Shown: positions 17,560 through 27,942 of the stretch, in pieces | Layout of the letters: each line of letters begins with the position of its first letter | Position numbering within the stretch: position 1 is the stretch's first letter | Assembly: GCF_003261635.1 (NCBI RefSeq) | Contig: NZ_QFXK01000029.1 | Span: 248,001 to 312,000, forward strand | Length of the DNA stretch: 64,000 bases | DNA from: Kribbella monticola | GTDB lineage: Bacteria; Actinomycetota; Actinomycetes; Propionibacteriales; Kribbellaceae | Direction: 5' to 3' | The notes under the pieces: model-generated | Told to the model about the DNA's origin: nothing | The model's database searches: none | Seen by the model: the letters and a program-made list of their open reading frames with translations, nothing else | Program-made: the position numbers and the translations under genes

Positions 17560-18421
17560 AGGCGCAGTACGCGATGGCGTCGAGTCCGATGTGGATCAGG
17601 TACGCGTGCAGGCGCTCCCGCGCGTTGACCGGAGCTGAACGGGAGGCGGCCCAGTGAGCCGACAACTCGGACTTGATGTCGATGGAGCGCCACTGTGGGT
17701 ACCAGGGCCACCAGTAGATCAGCCAGGCCGCGTCGTAGAGGCTGTCGCCGTGCGCGGCATTGCCCCAGTCCAGCACCGCAGAGACACCGTCGTCAGAGCA
17801 GAGGACGTTGCGGTTCAGCAGATCGCTATGGATCATCCGGCGATCGTCCGGCAGGTAGGGCGCAAGTGCGGCGAGGGCGGCCGATCCGGCCTCGAACGGC
17901 TCCAGCCCGAACTCCGAGGCAGCCAGCGCCGCGCGCCAGCCAGGAACCCGCTCCGTCTCGGTCCCGATCGCCAGCAACGCCTCAGCCCACGACCCGTACG
18001 GCGCTCGGCCGCCCGGACTCCATCCCCCATAGCCCTCCGCCCCACCGATCTCGAGGTCGCCGATCTCGTCAAGCATGGCCAGCAGACTCGGCAACACCCG
18101 AGTCAGCTCAGCTCTGGAAAGATCGTCGAGGGCAAGACCGTGCGCTCGAGCAGAGACCGCATAGTGCCAGCCGTCGAACTCGCCTCTCGCGAGGACGGCC
18201 GGCACCGGAAGTGCGGGACCGGCAACGCGGGCAACGACCTCGTCCTTGGCGAAGTCCGTTCCGTGCTTGCCGACCCGCAACACCACCTCTGCATCATCGA
18301 GGGTCAGCTCGAAGGCCTGAGACCACTCGCCGGCTGCCAACTGCTTCGGTTCGGTCGCCCGTACTCCGAAGGTCTCGCGCACCAGCCGTTTCGCCAGTTC
18401 AGGCAACGTTCCGGCAGACAC
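17486..18421 (-). CDS. APH-family phosphotransferase
   Basis: A 311-residue aminoglycoside-phosphotransferase/choline-kinase-like enzyme. The catalytic loop is MIHSDLLNRNVL (HxDxxxxN) and the metal-binding motif is AVLDWGNAAHGDS. The N-lobe glycine-rich strand is ASGEWSQAFEL-like (LAAGEWSQAFELTLDDAE). The substrate is unknown; many actinobacterial members act on antibiotics or small metabolites. Its last 74 bases lie antisense to the end of the Lnt-like gene. The start abuts the truncated trypsin gene, 22 bases away. Confidence 0.82.
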   Translation of the reverse strand: MSAGTLPELAKRLVRETFGVRATEPKQLAAGEWSQAFELTLDDAEVVLRVGKHGTDFAKDEVVARVAGPALPVPAVLARGEFDGWHYAVSARAHGLALDDLSRAELTRVLPSLLAMLDEIGDLEIGGAEGYGGWSPGGRAPYGSWAEALLAIGTETERVPGWRAALAASEFGLEPFEAGSAALAALAPYLPDDRRMIHSDLLNRNVLCSDDGVSAVLDWGNAAHGDSLYDAAWLIYWWPWYPQWRSIDIKSELSAHWAASRSAPVNARERLHAYLIHIGLDAIAYCAFKGRWDDVRSNVDVVVALTSSSPR

Positions 18422-18443
18422 ACCAGGGATGTCAGAACCCCCT

Positions 18444-19135
<692 letters not shown>

Positions 19136-20128
19136 ATGAGCTCGACCGACACGGAGCGTGCCGACCACTTACGGGTGCTCGGTCTCAGCGACGATGAGAT
19201 CCGGGTCTACCAGCATCTGCTCCGGACCGGACCGTCCTCGGTCACCGAGCTGGACCAGGCCGTGCCCGACCAGGCGGCCGGGATCGAGACCACCCTGGGC
19301 GGACTGGTCACCGCCGGCCTGGCCCGGCGCTCGGGAACAGACCACTCGAGGTTCCTGCCGGTGCCACCCGATGCCGGCCTGGAGGCGCTCACCCTGCGCC
19401 GCGAGTCCGAGCTCAAGCAGGCCCGGATCGAGGTCCTCAACGCCTACGACGAGTTCCGCCGGACCGTCCACAACGAGTCCACCACCCACCTGATCGAAGT
19501 GGTCAGCGGTACGGCGATCGTCGAGCGGATCAACCAGATCAAGGGCAGTGCGCAACGCGAGATCCTCGCCATCGACTCCCCGCCGTACTACCTCGGCGCG
19601 GGGCCGAACCAGATGGAGATCGAGCAGCTCAGCCGCAACGTCGCGTACCGGGTGGTCTACTCGCCGGAGTCCGTCGAGGTGCCCGGCTACCTGACCGAGA
19701 ACATCCTGCCCTGCGTGGAAGCCGGCGAGCAGGCGCGCGTGCTGCCCGACGTACCGGCGAAGCTGACCATCATCGACGGCTCGATCGCGTTCGTGTCGAT
19801 GTCGGTGCGCGACACCGATGTGAACCGGTCCCTGCTGATCATCCGGCCGAGCAGCCTGCTCACCGCGCTGATCGGCATGTTCGAGCTCTGCTGGCGTAAC
19901 GCGCTGCCACTGCACGCGTCCGTCGGCGCCGAGGACGACCGGCTGGAACCGATCGAACGCCGGCTACTGGCCCTCCTGGCGACGGGCGCAGCAGACGACA
20001 CGATCGCCCGCACCCTGGGCATCAGCCGCCGCACGTTCTTCCGTTACCTGGAACGGTTGATGAATCGCACCGGCGCGAGTACGCGTTTTCAATTGGCATT
20101 GCACGCGGCCCGGGAGAATTGGCTGTAA
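19136..20128 (+). CDS. TrmB-like/LuxR-type two-HTH transcriptional regulator
   Basis: A 330-residue regulator with an N-terminal TrmB-like winged helix (LGLSDDEIRVYQHLLRTGPS) and a C-terminal LuxR-type HTH (LATGAADDTIARTLGISRRT). The middle (about 100-250) looks like the PLD-like sensor part seen in this actinobacterial family. Such proteins often sit beside secreted-protease or lantibiotic-type genes; here the neighbour is a broken trypsin, which may be its former target. ATG 19136 follows GGGAGGGAAGAG; an upstream in-frame start at 19106 is less likely. It ends at a shared terminator. Confidence 0.85.
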   Translation: MSSTDTERADHLRVLGLSDDEIRVYQHLLRTGPSSVTELDQAVPDQAAGIETTLGGLVTAGLARRSGTDHSRFLPVPPDAGLEALTLRRESELKQARIEVLNAYDEFRRTVHNESTTHLIEVVSGTAIVERINQIKGSAQREILAIDSPPYYLGAGPNQMEIEQLSRNVAYRVVYSPESVEVPGYLTENILPCVEAGEQARVLPDVPAKLTIIDGSIAFVSMSVRDTDVNRSLLIIRPSSLLTALIGMFELCWRNALPLHASVGAEDDRLEPIERRLLALLATGAADDTIARTLGISRRTFFRYLERLMNRTGASTRFQLALHAARENWL

Positions 20129-20133
20129 AACAA

Positions 20134-20164
20134 TGGGACCCCGGGCCGATCGCCCGGGGTCCCA
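20134..20164. terminator. Bidirectional terminator between regulator and asd
   Basis: A perfect 13-bp stem: TGGGACCCCGGGC (20134-20146) with GCCCGGGGTCCCA (20152-20164), loop cgatc. It lies between two convergent stops and can serve both genes. Confidence 0.9.
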
Positions 20165-20176
20165 GCGCATTTGTTC

Positions 20177-21280
20177 TTACTTGGCTGCGGTGAATTCCTT
20201 GGCGACGACCTCGGCGATCTGCGCCGTGTTGAGCGCGGCGCCCTTTCGCAGGTTGTCGCCGCAGACGAACAACTCCAGCGCCTGCGGGTCGTCCAGCGAC
20301 TTGCGGATCCGGCCGACCCAGGTCGGGTCGGTGCCGACGACGTCGGCGGGCGTCGGGAACTCGGCTTCGGCCGGGTTGTCGAACACGAGTACGCCGGGTG
20401 CGTCCCGTAGTACCTCGCGGGCCTCGTCCACGTCGACCTCGCGGCCGAACCGCGCGTGCACCGACAGCGAGTGGGTCGTGATCACCGGGACCCGCACACA
20501 GGTCGCGGACACCTTCAGATCAGGCAGGTTCAGGATCTTCCGCGACTCGTTGCGGACCTTGAGCTCCTCCGACGACCAGCCGTCGTCCTTGAGCGAACCG
20601 GCCCACGGTACGACGTTCATCGCCAGCGGCGCAGGGAACGGCCCGAGCGCGTTGCCGATCACCCGGCGTACGTCGCCAGGTGTCGTCCCGAGCTCCCGGT
20701 TGCCGGCCACCTTCATCAGCTGGTCGTAGAGCGCGTCGATGCCTTCCTGGCCGGCACCCGAGGCCGCCTGGTACGACGCGACGATGAGCTGCTCCAGCTC
20801 GTACCGGTGGTGCAACGCACCCATCGCGACGATCATCGAGAGCGTTGTGCAGTTCGGGTTCGAGATGATCCCCTTCGGCCGGTTGCGGGCCGCCTCGGCG
20901 TTCACCTCGGGCACCACCAGCGGCACCTCGGGATCCATCCGGAACGCGCCGGAGTTGTCCACCACGACAGCACCCTTGGCGGCCGCGATCGGCGCCCAGT
21001 GCAGCGACACCTCGTCCGGTACGTCGAACATCGCCACGTCGACCCCGTCGAAGGCGTCCGCGCTGATCGCGACCACTTCGACTTCCTCGCCGCGCACCTT
21101 GAGCCGTTTGCCTGCCGAGCGCTCCGACGCGATCAGACGGATCTCACCCCAGACGTTCTCCCGGGTGGAGAGCAGGGTGAGCATCACCGTGCCGACGGCC
21201 CCGGTCGCGCCGACCACCGCCAGCGTAGGGAGTCCCGTCCGGTCCTCGGTCCGATCCAGCGTTGCGCTCACAGGGGTCAC
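20177..21280 (-). CDS. asd: Aspartate-semialdehyde dehydrogenase
   Basis: Asd reduces aspartyl-phosphate to aspartate semialdehyde, the branch point to lysine, threonine, methionine and diaminopimelate. The 367-residue product has the NADP-binding [16 protein letters not shown], the catalytic cysteine in [14 protein letters not shown] and the [20 protein letters not shown] loop. The start GTG 21280 overlaps the lysC stop as GTGA and has GAGGAAC upstream. It is the second gene of the lysC-asd operon. Confidence 0.96.
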   Translation of the reverse strand: MTPVSATLDRTEDRTGLPTLAVVGATGAVGTVMLTLLSTRENVWGEIRLIASERSAGKRLKVRGEEVEVVAISADAFDGVDVAMFDVPDEVSLHWAPIAAAKGAVVVDNSGAFRMDPEVPLVVPEVNAEAARNRPKGIISNPNCTTLSMIVAMGALHHRYELEQLIVASYQAASGAGQEGIDALYDQLMKVAGNRELGTTPGDVRRVIGNALGPFPAPLAMNVVPWAGSLKDDGWSSEELKVRNESRKILNLPDLKVSATCVRVPVITTHSLSVHARFGREVDVDEAREVLRDAPGVLVFDNPAEAEFPTPADVVGTDPTWVGRIRKSLDDPQALELFVCGDNLRKGAALNTAQIAEVVAKEFTAAK

Positions 21281-22545
21281 CGTCCTGTTCCTCCGTAGAC
21301 GACAGCTTGGGTGTGCTCGTCGTCCAGGTCGAATGCGGTGTGCGCCGCGGTCACGGCGGCGTCCACCAGGTTCTCGTCCACTACCACCGAGATCCGGATC
21401 TCCGAGGTGGAGATCATCTCGATGTTCACACCGGCGTCGGCCAGGGCGGAGAAGAACTTCGCCGAGACACCGGGGTGCGAACGCATCCCGACGCCGATCA
21501 CCGACACCTTGCCGATCTGGTCGTCGTACAGCAGTTGCTCGTAGCCGACCTCGTCCTTCATCCGGGCCAGCGCGGACATCGCCCGGGCACCGTCGGCGCG
21601 GGGCAGCGTGAAGGAGATGTCGGTCCGGTTGGTGGCGACCGCCGAGACGTTCTGGACGATCATGTCGATGTTGGTCTCGGCATTGGCGACCGTCTCGAAG
21701 ATCCGGGCCGCCTCACCCGGCTTGTCGGGTACGCCGACCACGGTGATCTTGGCCTCGCCACGGTCGTGGGCCACGCCGGAGATGATCGCCTGTTCCATGT
21801 TCTGAATATCCTTCGCATCGACGACCCAGGTGCCTTCCTTCTGGGAGAAGGACGAGCGCACGTGGACGGGGACGTTGTAGCGCCGCGCGTACTCCACGCA
21901 GCGCAGGTGCAGGACTTTCGCGCCGCAGGCAGCCATCTCGAGCATCTCCTCGTAGGAGATCTTCGGGATCTGCTTGGCGGCCGGCACGATCCGCGGATCC
22001 GCGGTGAAGATGCCGTCCACGTCGGTGTAGATCTCGCAGTAGTCCGCTTCCAGTGCCGCGGCCAGTGCGACCGCGGTGGTGTCGGACGCGCCGCGGCCCA
22101 TCGTGGTGATGTCCTTGGTGTCCTGCGCGACGCCCTGGAACCCGGCGACGATCGCGACGTGGCCCTCGGCCAGCGAGTCCTCGATCCGGCCCGGCGTGAT
22201 GTCGATGATCCGCGCGTTCCCGTGCGCCGCTGTGGTGATCACACCGGCCTGCGACCCGGTGAACGACCGCGCTTCGTAGCCGAGGTTCGCGATCGCCATC
22301 GCCAGCAGCGCCGCGGAGATCCGCTCACCCGAGGTGAGCAGCATGTCCAGTTCGCGCGGTGGCGGTAGCGGAGAGACCTGCTTGGCCAGATCCATCAGTT
22401 CGTCGGTGGTGTCCCCCATGGCGGAGATGACCACCACCACGTCGTTCCCGGCCTTCTTCGTCGCGACGATCCGTTGGGCCACGCGCTTGATGCAATCGGC
22501 GTCAGCGACCGAAGAACCGCCGTACTTGTGCACGACGCGTCCCAC
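21277..22545 (-). CDS. lysC: Aspartokinase
   Basis: Aspartokinase phosphorylates aspartate in the first committed step of the aspartate family. The 422-residue enzyme has the kinase core [20 protein letters not shown], the [20 protein letters not shown] motif and two C-terminal ACT domains that bind lysine/threonine. I chose GTG 22545, which has GAGGAG eight bases upstream; the open frame extends further but gives an unusual N-terminus. In related bacteria an internal start makes a separate regulatory subunit; [20 protein letters not shown] would be a candidate here. Stop and asd start overlap. Confidence 0.96.
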   Translation of the reverse strand: MGRVVHKYGGSSVADADCIKRVAQRIVATKKAGNDVVVVISAMGDTTDELMDLAKQVSPLPPPRELDMLLTSGERISAALLAMAIANLGYEARSFTGSQAGVITTAAHGNARIIDITPGRIEDSLAEGHVAIVAGFQGVAQDTKDITTMGRGASDTTAVALAAALEADYCEIYTDVDGIFTADPRIVPAAKQIPKISYEEMLEMAACGAKVLHLRCVEYARRYNVPVHVRSSFSQKEGTWVVDAKDIQNMEQAIISGVAHDRGEAKITVVGVPDKPGEAARIFETVANAETNIDMIVQNVSAVATNRTDISFTLPRADGARAMSALARMKDEVGYEQLLYDDQIGKVSVIGVGMRSHPGVSAKFFSALADAGVNIEMISTSEIRISVVVDENLVDAAVTAAHTAFDLDDEHTQAVVYGGTGR

Positions 22546-22735
22546 AGAGCAGCTCCTCATAGCTTGAATCCCCAGCGGCAACACTGGTTGCGGTACGCCG
22601 TGCCGCGCTGCACAAGACGTAGTCGTTCGGGGTCATTCTAGCCGTGAACGCCTCGTTGTCTCCCGGCTGACCAGCACCTGGTCGCTGCTGAGCAGACCAC
22701 TTGTTCATATAAGTCATGACTGAAATAGTGGCGGC

Positions 22736-23086
22736 ATGCACGCCTTCGACATCCTCGGCGATCCGGTCCGCCGCCGGATCCTGGAACTGCTGGCCGATGC
22801 CGAGCTCCCGGCCGGCAGCATCGCGAGCACGATCGGGGCCGAGTTCGGCATCAGCCAGCCCGCCGTCTCACAGCATCTGCGCGTACTGCGGGACAACGGC
22901 TTCGCCACCGTCACCGTCGACGGCACCCGCCGCCTGTACGCCGTGGCGCCCGCGCCGCTCCAGGAGATCGACGCGTGGCTGGACCGCTACCGCAAGTTCT
23001 GGACGAACCGCCTGGACGCCCTGGACACCGAGCTCCGTCGCGGCCGTCGCGCCGCCCAAAGGACGCCTGAAGACGGCCCAAAATAG
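22736..23086 (+). CDS. ArsR-family regulator
   Basis: A 116-residue ArsR winged-helix repressor. LGDPVRRRILELLADAELPA and the recognition helix FGISQPAVSQHLRVLRDNGF are typical. No metal-binding cysteines are present, so it belongs to the non-metal group often paired with small enzymes. It lies 83 bases before a DHFR-like protein, which it may control. AGTCATGACT at 22712-22721, near the start, is a short palindrome that could be its operator. Confidence 0.9.
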   Translation: MHAFDILGDPVRRRILELLADAELPAGSIASTIGAEFGISQPAVSQHLRVLRDNGFATVTVDGTRRLYAVAPAPLQEIDAWLDRYRKFWTNRLDALDTELRRGRRAAQRTPEDGPK

Positions 23087-23169
23087 TTTCTGCGCAAAAT
23101 GTCGATCTGCCGGTCGACCGGTCGACGCAGCGGTGAAGGCAACCAGCCGACACCGATGAGGAGACCACC

Positions 23170-23712
23170 ATGAGGAAGATCGTCGCCAGCCTGTTCATCT
23201 CACTCGACGGAGTCGTGGAGGCGCCGGAGACCTGGCACTTCCCGTACTTCAACGACGAGATGGGCGCTGTCGTCAGCTCGCTGTCCGAGACCGCGGACGC
23301 CATGCTGCTGGGTCGCAAGACCTATCAGATGTTCGCGGGCTACTGGCCGAACGTCGGCCCGGACGAAGAGATGGGCCCACTGATGAACGAGACGCCGAAG
23401 CTGGTCGTCTCGACCACCCTGGACAAGGTCGACGAGTGGCAGAACTCGACGCTGTTACAGGGCGACCCGTTCGAAGCACTGACCGCACTGAAGAACGAGC
23501 CCGGCAAGAACCTGAACACGGTCGGCAGCATCACGCTGGTGCGATCGCTGCTCCGTGCGAAGGTGCTGGACGAGCTGCACCTGCTCATCCACCCGATCGC
23601 CGTCGGACACGGCGAGCGGCTGTTCGACGAGGGCGAGACCCAGCCACTCGAGCTGGTCTCGAGCACCACTTTCAGCACCGGCGTACTGCACACCGTCTAC
23701 CGCCCGGCCTGA
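23170..23712 (+). CDS. Dihydrofolate-reductase-like (RibD C-terminal domain) protein
   Basis: A 180-residue protein of the RibD-C/DHFR-like group. The opening RKIVASLFISLDGVVEAPET and the MLLGRKTYQMFAGYWPNV, VVSTTLDKVDEW, GSITLVRSLLRAKVLDELHL series match the family. These proteins bind NADPH, but the substrate of the stand-alone members is unknown; true folate reduction is unlikely. GAGGAG precedes ATG 23170. The upstream ArsR gene is probably in the same unit. Confidence 0.88.
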   Translation: MRKIVASLFISLDGVVEAPETWHFPYFNDEMGAVVSSLSETADAMLLGRKTYQMFAGYWPNVGPDEEMGPLMNETPKLVVSTTLDKVDEWQNSTLLQGDPFEALTALKNEPGKNLNTVGSITLVRSLLRAKVLDELHLLIHPIAVGHGERLFDEGETQPLELVSSTTFSTGVLHTVYRPA

Positions 23713-23716
23713 CCAC

Positions 23717-24943
23717 TCAGGTCGCGACAGCTGCCGCCGCCTCGGGGACCGATTCCTCCGAGGCGGGGCGGTTGGGCGGGATGCGGATCAGCGTGATGGC
23801 GGCCAGGAAGGTGAGGACGGCGGCGAGCACCCAGACGTACTCGACGCCGAACGACTCGACGACCTGGCCGGCGACCGAGGAGCCGATCGCACCGCCGACC
23901 ATTCCGGCACTCACCATCCAGCCGAACACCTCGGTACGCACCGAATCGGGAGTGAGGGCGCCGAGCCGTTCGTACAGGGCACCGACGGTCGGCGCGAGCA
24001 CGCAACCGGCGAGCAGCAGGCCGATGCCGAGCGACACCGATGACCGGGTGGCGAAAACGCACGACAGCATGCCGAGCGACACCAGCAGGGCCCGGCGCCA
24101 GACGTACGAGTCCCGCCTGCCCGGCAGTGCACCCATCACGAGTCCGCCGAGCAGGCTTCCGATCGCCCAGACGGTCTCCAGTACGCCGGCGATCAACCGA
24201 TTGCCGTGGTCATCGGCGAACGCCACGATGCCCAGCGACACCGACGCGAACGAGGTCACACACAACCCGAACGCGAAGATCAGCGGTAGCCGGTGCCGAT
24301 GCCACAACAACTGCGGAGCGGTGAGCCGCGCACCTGCCGACTCGTCATGAGGCAGTGCCGGCGGCTGACGCAGCCCGAACCACCAGATCGACCCTGCCGC
24401 CAACAGAGCAGCAGCCAGTACTCCGGCGCGCGGGTTGAGGAAGCTCACAGTCACGGCGCCCAGCATCGGGCCGACAGCGAAGAGCACCTCCTGCGCGGTC
24501 GCATCCAGCGCGTACACCGTGCGCAACTGCGATCCCTGGACCAGCCGTGGCCACGCAGCTCGGCAGGTAGATGTCACAGGGGCCACGACGACCCCTGCGA
24601 GGCCGGAGACCACTGGCATCAGCCGGTACCAGTCGGAGGGCAGCAGTGCGAGCACAGCCATCGCCACGCCCCAGGCAACGCCGGTGCCGATGACAACCCA
24701 CCGGCCGCCTCGCCGGTCGGCCAGCCGCGACCAGATCGGGCCGCCGATCGCCATTCCGATCGAATAGGTACCGGCGACGACGCCCGCCCAGCCGAAGTTG
24801 CCGGCGGCATCCTTGGCCAGGAAGGAGACCGGGATCAGTGCCGCCATCACCGGGAGACGTGCCAGCAGGGCCGCACCCATCAGGGTCACGACGGGCCGGT
24901 TCCTCCAGAGCAGGCGGTACATCGACAGGTCCATAGCTTGCAT
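23717..24943 (-). CDS. MFS transporter
   Basis: A 408-residue major facilitator protein with about 12 hydrophobic segments. The conserved loop after the second helix is SRLADRRGGRWVVIGTGVAW. The pattern resembles actinobacterial drug or sugar efflux proteins; there is no substrate signature. I prefer ATG 24943 (MQAMDLSMYRLLWRN), with AGGACAG just upstream, over the more distant ATG 24976. It is convergent with the DHFR-like gene, leaving 4 bases between stops. Confidence 0.88.
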   Translation of the reverse strand: MQAMDLSMYRLLWRNRPVVTLMGAALLARLPVMAALIPVSFLAKDAAGNFGWAGVVAGTYSIGMAIGGPIWSRLADRRGGRWVVIGTGVAWGVAMAVLALLPSDWYRLMPVVSGLAGVVVAPVTSTCRAAWPRLVQGSQLRTVYALDATAQEVLFAVGPMLGAVTVSFLNPRAGVLAAALLAAGSIWWFGLRQPPALPHDESAGARLTAPQLLWHRHRLPLIFAFGLCVTSFASVSLGIVAFADDHGNRLIAGVLETVWAIGSLLGGLVMGALPGRRDSYVWRRALLVSLGMLSCVFATRSSVSLGIGLLLAGCVLAPTVGALYERLGALTPDSVRTEVFGWMVSAGMVGGAIGSSVAGQVVESFGVEYVWVLAAVLTFLAAITLIRIPPNRPASEESVPEAAAAVAT

Positions 24944-25028
24944 TCTGTCCTGTCGCAGGAGGGTGCGCCTCAGCATTTCTCCCTATCCGGCGACGGTGGC
25001 GATCACTAGTGAGTTGGCTGCGACTATG

Positions 25029-25042
25029 CGAACATATGTTCG
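25029..25042. promoter_or_regulatory. SOS (LexA) box over the dinB start
   Basis: CGAACATATGTTCG is a perfect 14-bp palindrome that fits the actinobacterial LexA consensus GAAC-N4-GTTC. It contains the ATG at 25036, so LexA would sit on the initiation region itself. Confidence 0.85.
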
Positions 25043-26238
25043 TGTCGTCGGGCCTGGAGGCGGATATCCTGCATGCCGATCTGGACGCGTTCTACGCGTC
25101 GGTCGAGCAGCGCGACGACCCACGCCTGCGCGGCCGGCCGGTGATCGTCGGTGCCGGAGTCGTGCTGGCCTGCAGTTACGAGGCGAAGGCCTACGGCGTC
25201 CGTACGGCGATGAACGGCGGCCAGGCGCTCCGCCGCTGCCCGGGCGCCATCGTGGTTCCGCCGCGCATGTCGGCGTACTCCGAAGCCAGCAAGGCGGTCT
25301 TCAAGGTGTTCGAGGACACCACGCCGCTGGTGGAAGGGCTGTCGATCGACGAGGCGTTCCTCGACGTCGGCGGGCTGCGCAAGATCTCCGGCGCCCCGGT
25401 CGACATCGCGCGCCGGCTGCGGACCGAAGTACTGGCTCGCGTCGGTCTGCCGATCACGGTCGGCGTGGCCCGGACGAAGTTCCTCGCGAAGGTGGCCAGT
25501 GGCGTCGCGAAGCCGGATGGGTTGCTGGTGGTGCCGCCGGACGAGGAACTGGAGTTTCTGCATCCGTTGGCCGTCGAGCGGTTGTGGGGCGTCGGCGAGG
25601 TGACCGCAGAGAAGCTGCGCAACCGAGGACTGCGGACGGTCGGCGATGTGGCGATGCTGCCCGAGGCGGCGTTGATCTCGATGCTCGGCCGGGCCTCGGG
25701 GCGACACCTGCACGCACTGGCACACAACCGGGACCCGCGTCCGATCGAGGTCGGCCGCCGGCGGCGCTCGATCGGCTCACAACGGGCGTTGGGGCGGTCA
25801 CCCAAGTCTGCGGAGACGCTGGACGCCGTACTGGCCGGGCTGGTGGATCGGGTCACGCGGCGGATGCGGTCGGCGGAGCGGGCCGGGCGCACGGTCACCC
25901 TGCGGTTGCGGTTCGACGACTTCAGCCGGGCGACCCGGTCACATACGTTGCCTCAGGCAACCGGTCAGACGCGGGCGATCCTGGTCACCGCGCGATCGCT
26001 GATGGCGGCAGCCCGGCCGATGATCGAGAAGCAGGGCATCACCATGGTCGGCATCTCGGTCGGCAACCTGGAGAACGAGAAGACCGTGCAACTGGCGCTG
26101 CCGTTCGACAAGGCCGCCAACGACGAACTGGACTCGGCGCTGGACGGAGTACGGGACAAGTTCGGCTCCAACGCCATCACGCGGGGAACGCTGCTGGGGC
26201 GCGACCAAGGGCTCGCCGTACCGATGCTACCGGACTGA
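25036..26238 (+). CDS. dinB: DNA polymerase IV (Y-family)
   Basis: A 400-residue translesion polymerase. The palm motifs are ILHADLDAFYASVEQRDDP and GLSIDEAFLDVGG, which hold the metal-binding Asp/Glu residues. The thumb HhH region (ERLWGVGEVTAEKLRNRGLR) and little finger follow. QLALPFDK near the C-terminus is a clamp-binding motif, so it should dock on the sliding clamp. The SOS box overlaps the start. ATG 25036 or GTG 25042 would both fit a leaderless or very short-leader transcript. It is likely induced by DNA damage. Confidence 0.95.
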   Translation: MFVSSGLEADILHADLDAFYASVEQRDDPRLRGRPVIVGAGVVLACSYEAKAYGVRTAMNGGQALRRCPGAIVVPPRMSAYSEASKAVFKVFEDTTPLVEGLSIDEAFLDVGGLRKISGAPVDIARRLRTEVLARVGLPITVGVARTKFLAKVASGVAKPDGLLVVPPDEELEFLHPLAVERLWGVGEVTAEKLRNRGLRTVGDVAMLPEAALISMLGRASGRHLHALAHNRDPRPIEVGRRRRSIGSQRALGRSPKSAETLDAVLAGLVDRVTRRMRSAERAGRTVTLRLRFDDFSRATRSHTLPQATGQTRAILVTARSLMAAARPMIEKQGITMVGISVGNLENEKTVQLALPFDKAANDELDSALDGVRDKFGSNAITRGTLLGRDQGLAVPMLPD

Positions 26239-26280
26239 GTTTCCCTTTGTTTTCAAGGGGTTTTCGACTAGAGTAAGGCG

Positions 26281-27291
26281 GTGAGGAGCCGAGATCTGCG
26301 ACTGCTGCCGAAGGCCGAGCTGCATCTTCATCTGCTGGGGGCGTTGCGGGCGACGACATTGGCGGAGCTGGCCGCTTCCGAAGGGATTCCGGTGCGGGAT
26401 CCCCGGCTCTTCGCCGACTTCGACGAGTTTCAGCAGTGCTTCCAGGACGCCTTCCGGCTGACCGCGGCACGCCCGGAGAACCTCCGCCGCCTGGTCCGCG
26501 AGGTGATCGCGGACGCCGCGGCCGATGGCGTCGTCTGGGTCCAGCCGCATTTCGATCCGTACTTCTACACGCCGCTCGGCAGCCCGGACGAAGTGATGGA
26601 GCTGGTGCTGGACGAGGCCGACTCGGCCAGTCGCGAGTACGGCGTGGGCTTCGGGCTGACCATGGCGGCCTCGCGGCATACCGAGGCCGAGGTCGCCGAG
26701 GAGCGGGCGAGGTTCGCGGCCCGCTATGCCGGCCGCGGCGTCCATGCGCTCGGGCTGACCGGCAACGACACGGTCGCACCGGCCGCTGTCTTCGCGAATG
26801 CCTTCAAGATCGCGCGTGACGGCGGGCTGACGGCTGCGCCGCACGCGGGTGAGCTGGCCGGCGCGGACAGCGTGCGCGCCGTCGTCGAGGAGTTGGGCGC
26901 GACCCGGGTTGCGCACGGGATCCGGGCCGCCGAAGACCCCGCAGTACTGGCGTTTCTGGTGGAGCGCGACGTCACGCTCGACGTGTGCCTGACCTCGAAC
27001 GTACTGCTCGGCGTGACGGCGTCGATCGAGTCACATCCGCTGCCGGCTCTGTTGGCGGCCGGGGTGCGTTGCTCACTCGGCGCCGACGATCCGCTGATGT
27101 TCGACAAGGGGCTGTACGACGAGTACTCGCTGGCCCGGGACGGGCTAGGGCTCTCCGACGAGCAGTTGGCCGCGATCGCGCGGACCTCGTTGGAGACCAG
27201 CGACGCCCCTGCCGACCTGGTGGCGAGCGGGCTGGCCGGCGTGGACGCCTGGCTGCGGGCGGACGACGAGCCGGCTCAGGAGCGCGGGTAG
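26281..27291 (+). CDS. Adenosine-deaminase-like amidohydrolase
   Basis: A 336-residue member of the adenosine/AMP deaminase superfamily. Metal ligands appear as KAELHLHLLGALR (HxH), HAGELAGADS, TRVAHGIRAAED and SLGADDPLMF. In classical enzymes the residue after HxHL is Asp or Glu, which contacts the ribose; here it is Leu (HLHLLG). The substrate may therefore not be adenosine. The start is GTG 26281. It overlaps the convergent gene at 27276 by 16 bases. Confidence 0.82.
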   Translation: MRSRDLRLLPKAELHLHLLGALRATTLAELAASEGIPVRDPRLFADFDEFQQCFQDAFRLTAARPENLRRLVREVIADAAADGVVWVQPHFDPYFYTPLGSPDEVMELVLDEADSASREYGVGFGLTMAASRHTEAEVAEERARFAARYAGRGVHALGLTGNDTVAPAAVFANAFKIARDGGLTAAPHAGELAGADSVRAVVEELGATRVAHGIRAAEDPAVLAFLVERDVTLDVCLTSNVLLGVTASIESHPLPALLAAGVRCSLGADDPLMFDKGLYDEYSLARDGLGLSDEQLAAIARTSLETSDAPADLVASGLAGVDAWLRADDEPAQERG

Positions 27292-27932
27292 CCGATCTCG
27301 GCGATCTCCTCGGCGAGGTCGGCCAGGCGTCGTTCGGGGTTGAGCGAGGTCACTACGTACTCGGTCAGCGGCATCAGCGCATAGACGTGGCGAACCGCTT
27401 CGAGATCGAGCGCACGCTCGTAGTAGTCCTCGGCGAACGTGAGGTAGGCCTCGGGACGCGAATCCATGACGAGGTCGAAGAGGTCCTCGGCCCGGTCGTC
27501 CTCGACGTTCCCGACCGGCCCACAGGCCCACTCGGCGTCCTCGGTCCGGCGCCAGAAGCACGTCGTCACCAGCCGCCGCCCGTCCTCGTCGGCGAACGCC
27601 GGCTCGTCCATCGCCTCGTGGAACTCCGACGGCAAGCCATCGAACATCCCCGGCCAGGTGTGCCCGAACTCGTTCGCGTACGGCGACATCGACGACTCGT
27701 GATCGAATCCGCGCGCGTACACGCCGTCCGGTGAGAAGACGATCGAGTACGCGTCGCCGGACCCGTTGTCCATCAGGGCCGCCTCTTCCGTCTCCGACCA
27801 GCGCGCGTCGAACTCGTAGTACCGGCTCTGCTGGTCCTCACACAACACCAGGTCCAGCACCGCCAACGCCCGGCTGACCCGTCGGACGGTGGCGATGTCC
27901 GGCAGCTGCCGGATCAGGTCGTGAACAGACAC
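27276..27932 (-). CDS. Conserved actinobacterial protein, unknown function
   Basis: A 218-residue acidic, soluble protein. I recall similar proteins from streptomycetes but no defined function. Visible blocks are ARWSETEEAALMDNGSGD, YSIVFSPDGVYARGFDHESS, MSPYANEFGHTWPGMFDGLP and the closing NPERRLADLAEEIAEIGYP. Tryptophan and acidic residues are abundant. It starts 10 bases after the DUF5063 gene and is probably the last gene of the ybaB-recR unit. Its 3' end overlaps the adenosine-deaminase-like gene. Confidence 0.8.
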   Translation of the reverse strand: MSVHDLIRQLPDIATVRRVSRALAVLDLVLCEDQQSRYYEFDARWSETEEAALMDNGSGDAYSIVFSPDGVYARGFDHESSMSPYANEFGHTWPGMFDGLPSEFHEAMDEPAFADEDGRRLVTTCFWRRTEDAEWACGPVGNVEDDRAEDLFDLVMDSRPEAYLTFAEDYYERALDLEAVRHVYALMPLTEYVVTSLNPERRLADLAEEIAEIGYPRS

Positions 27933-27942
27933 AGCCTGTTGC

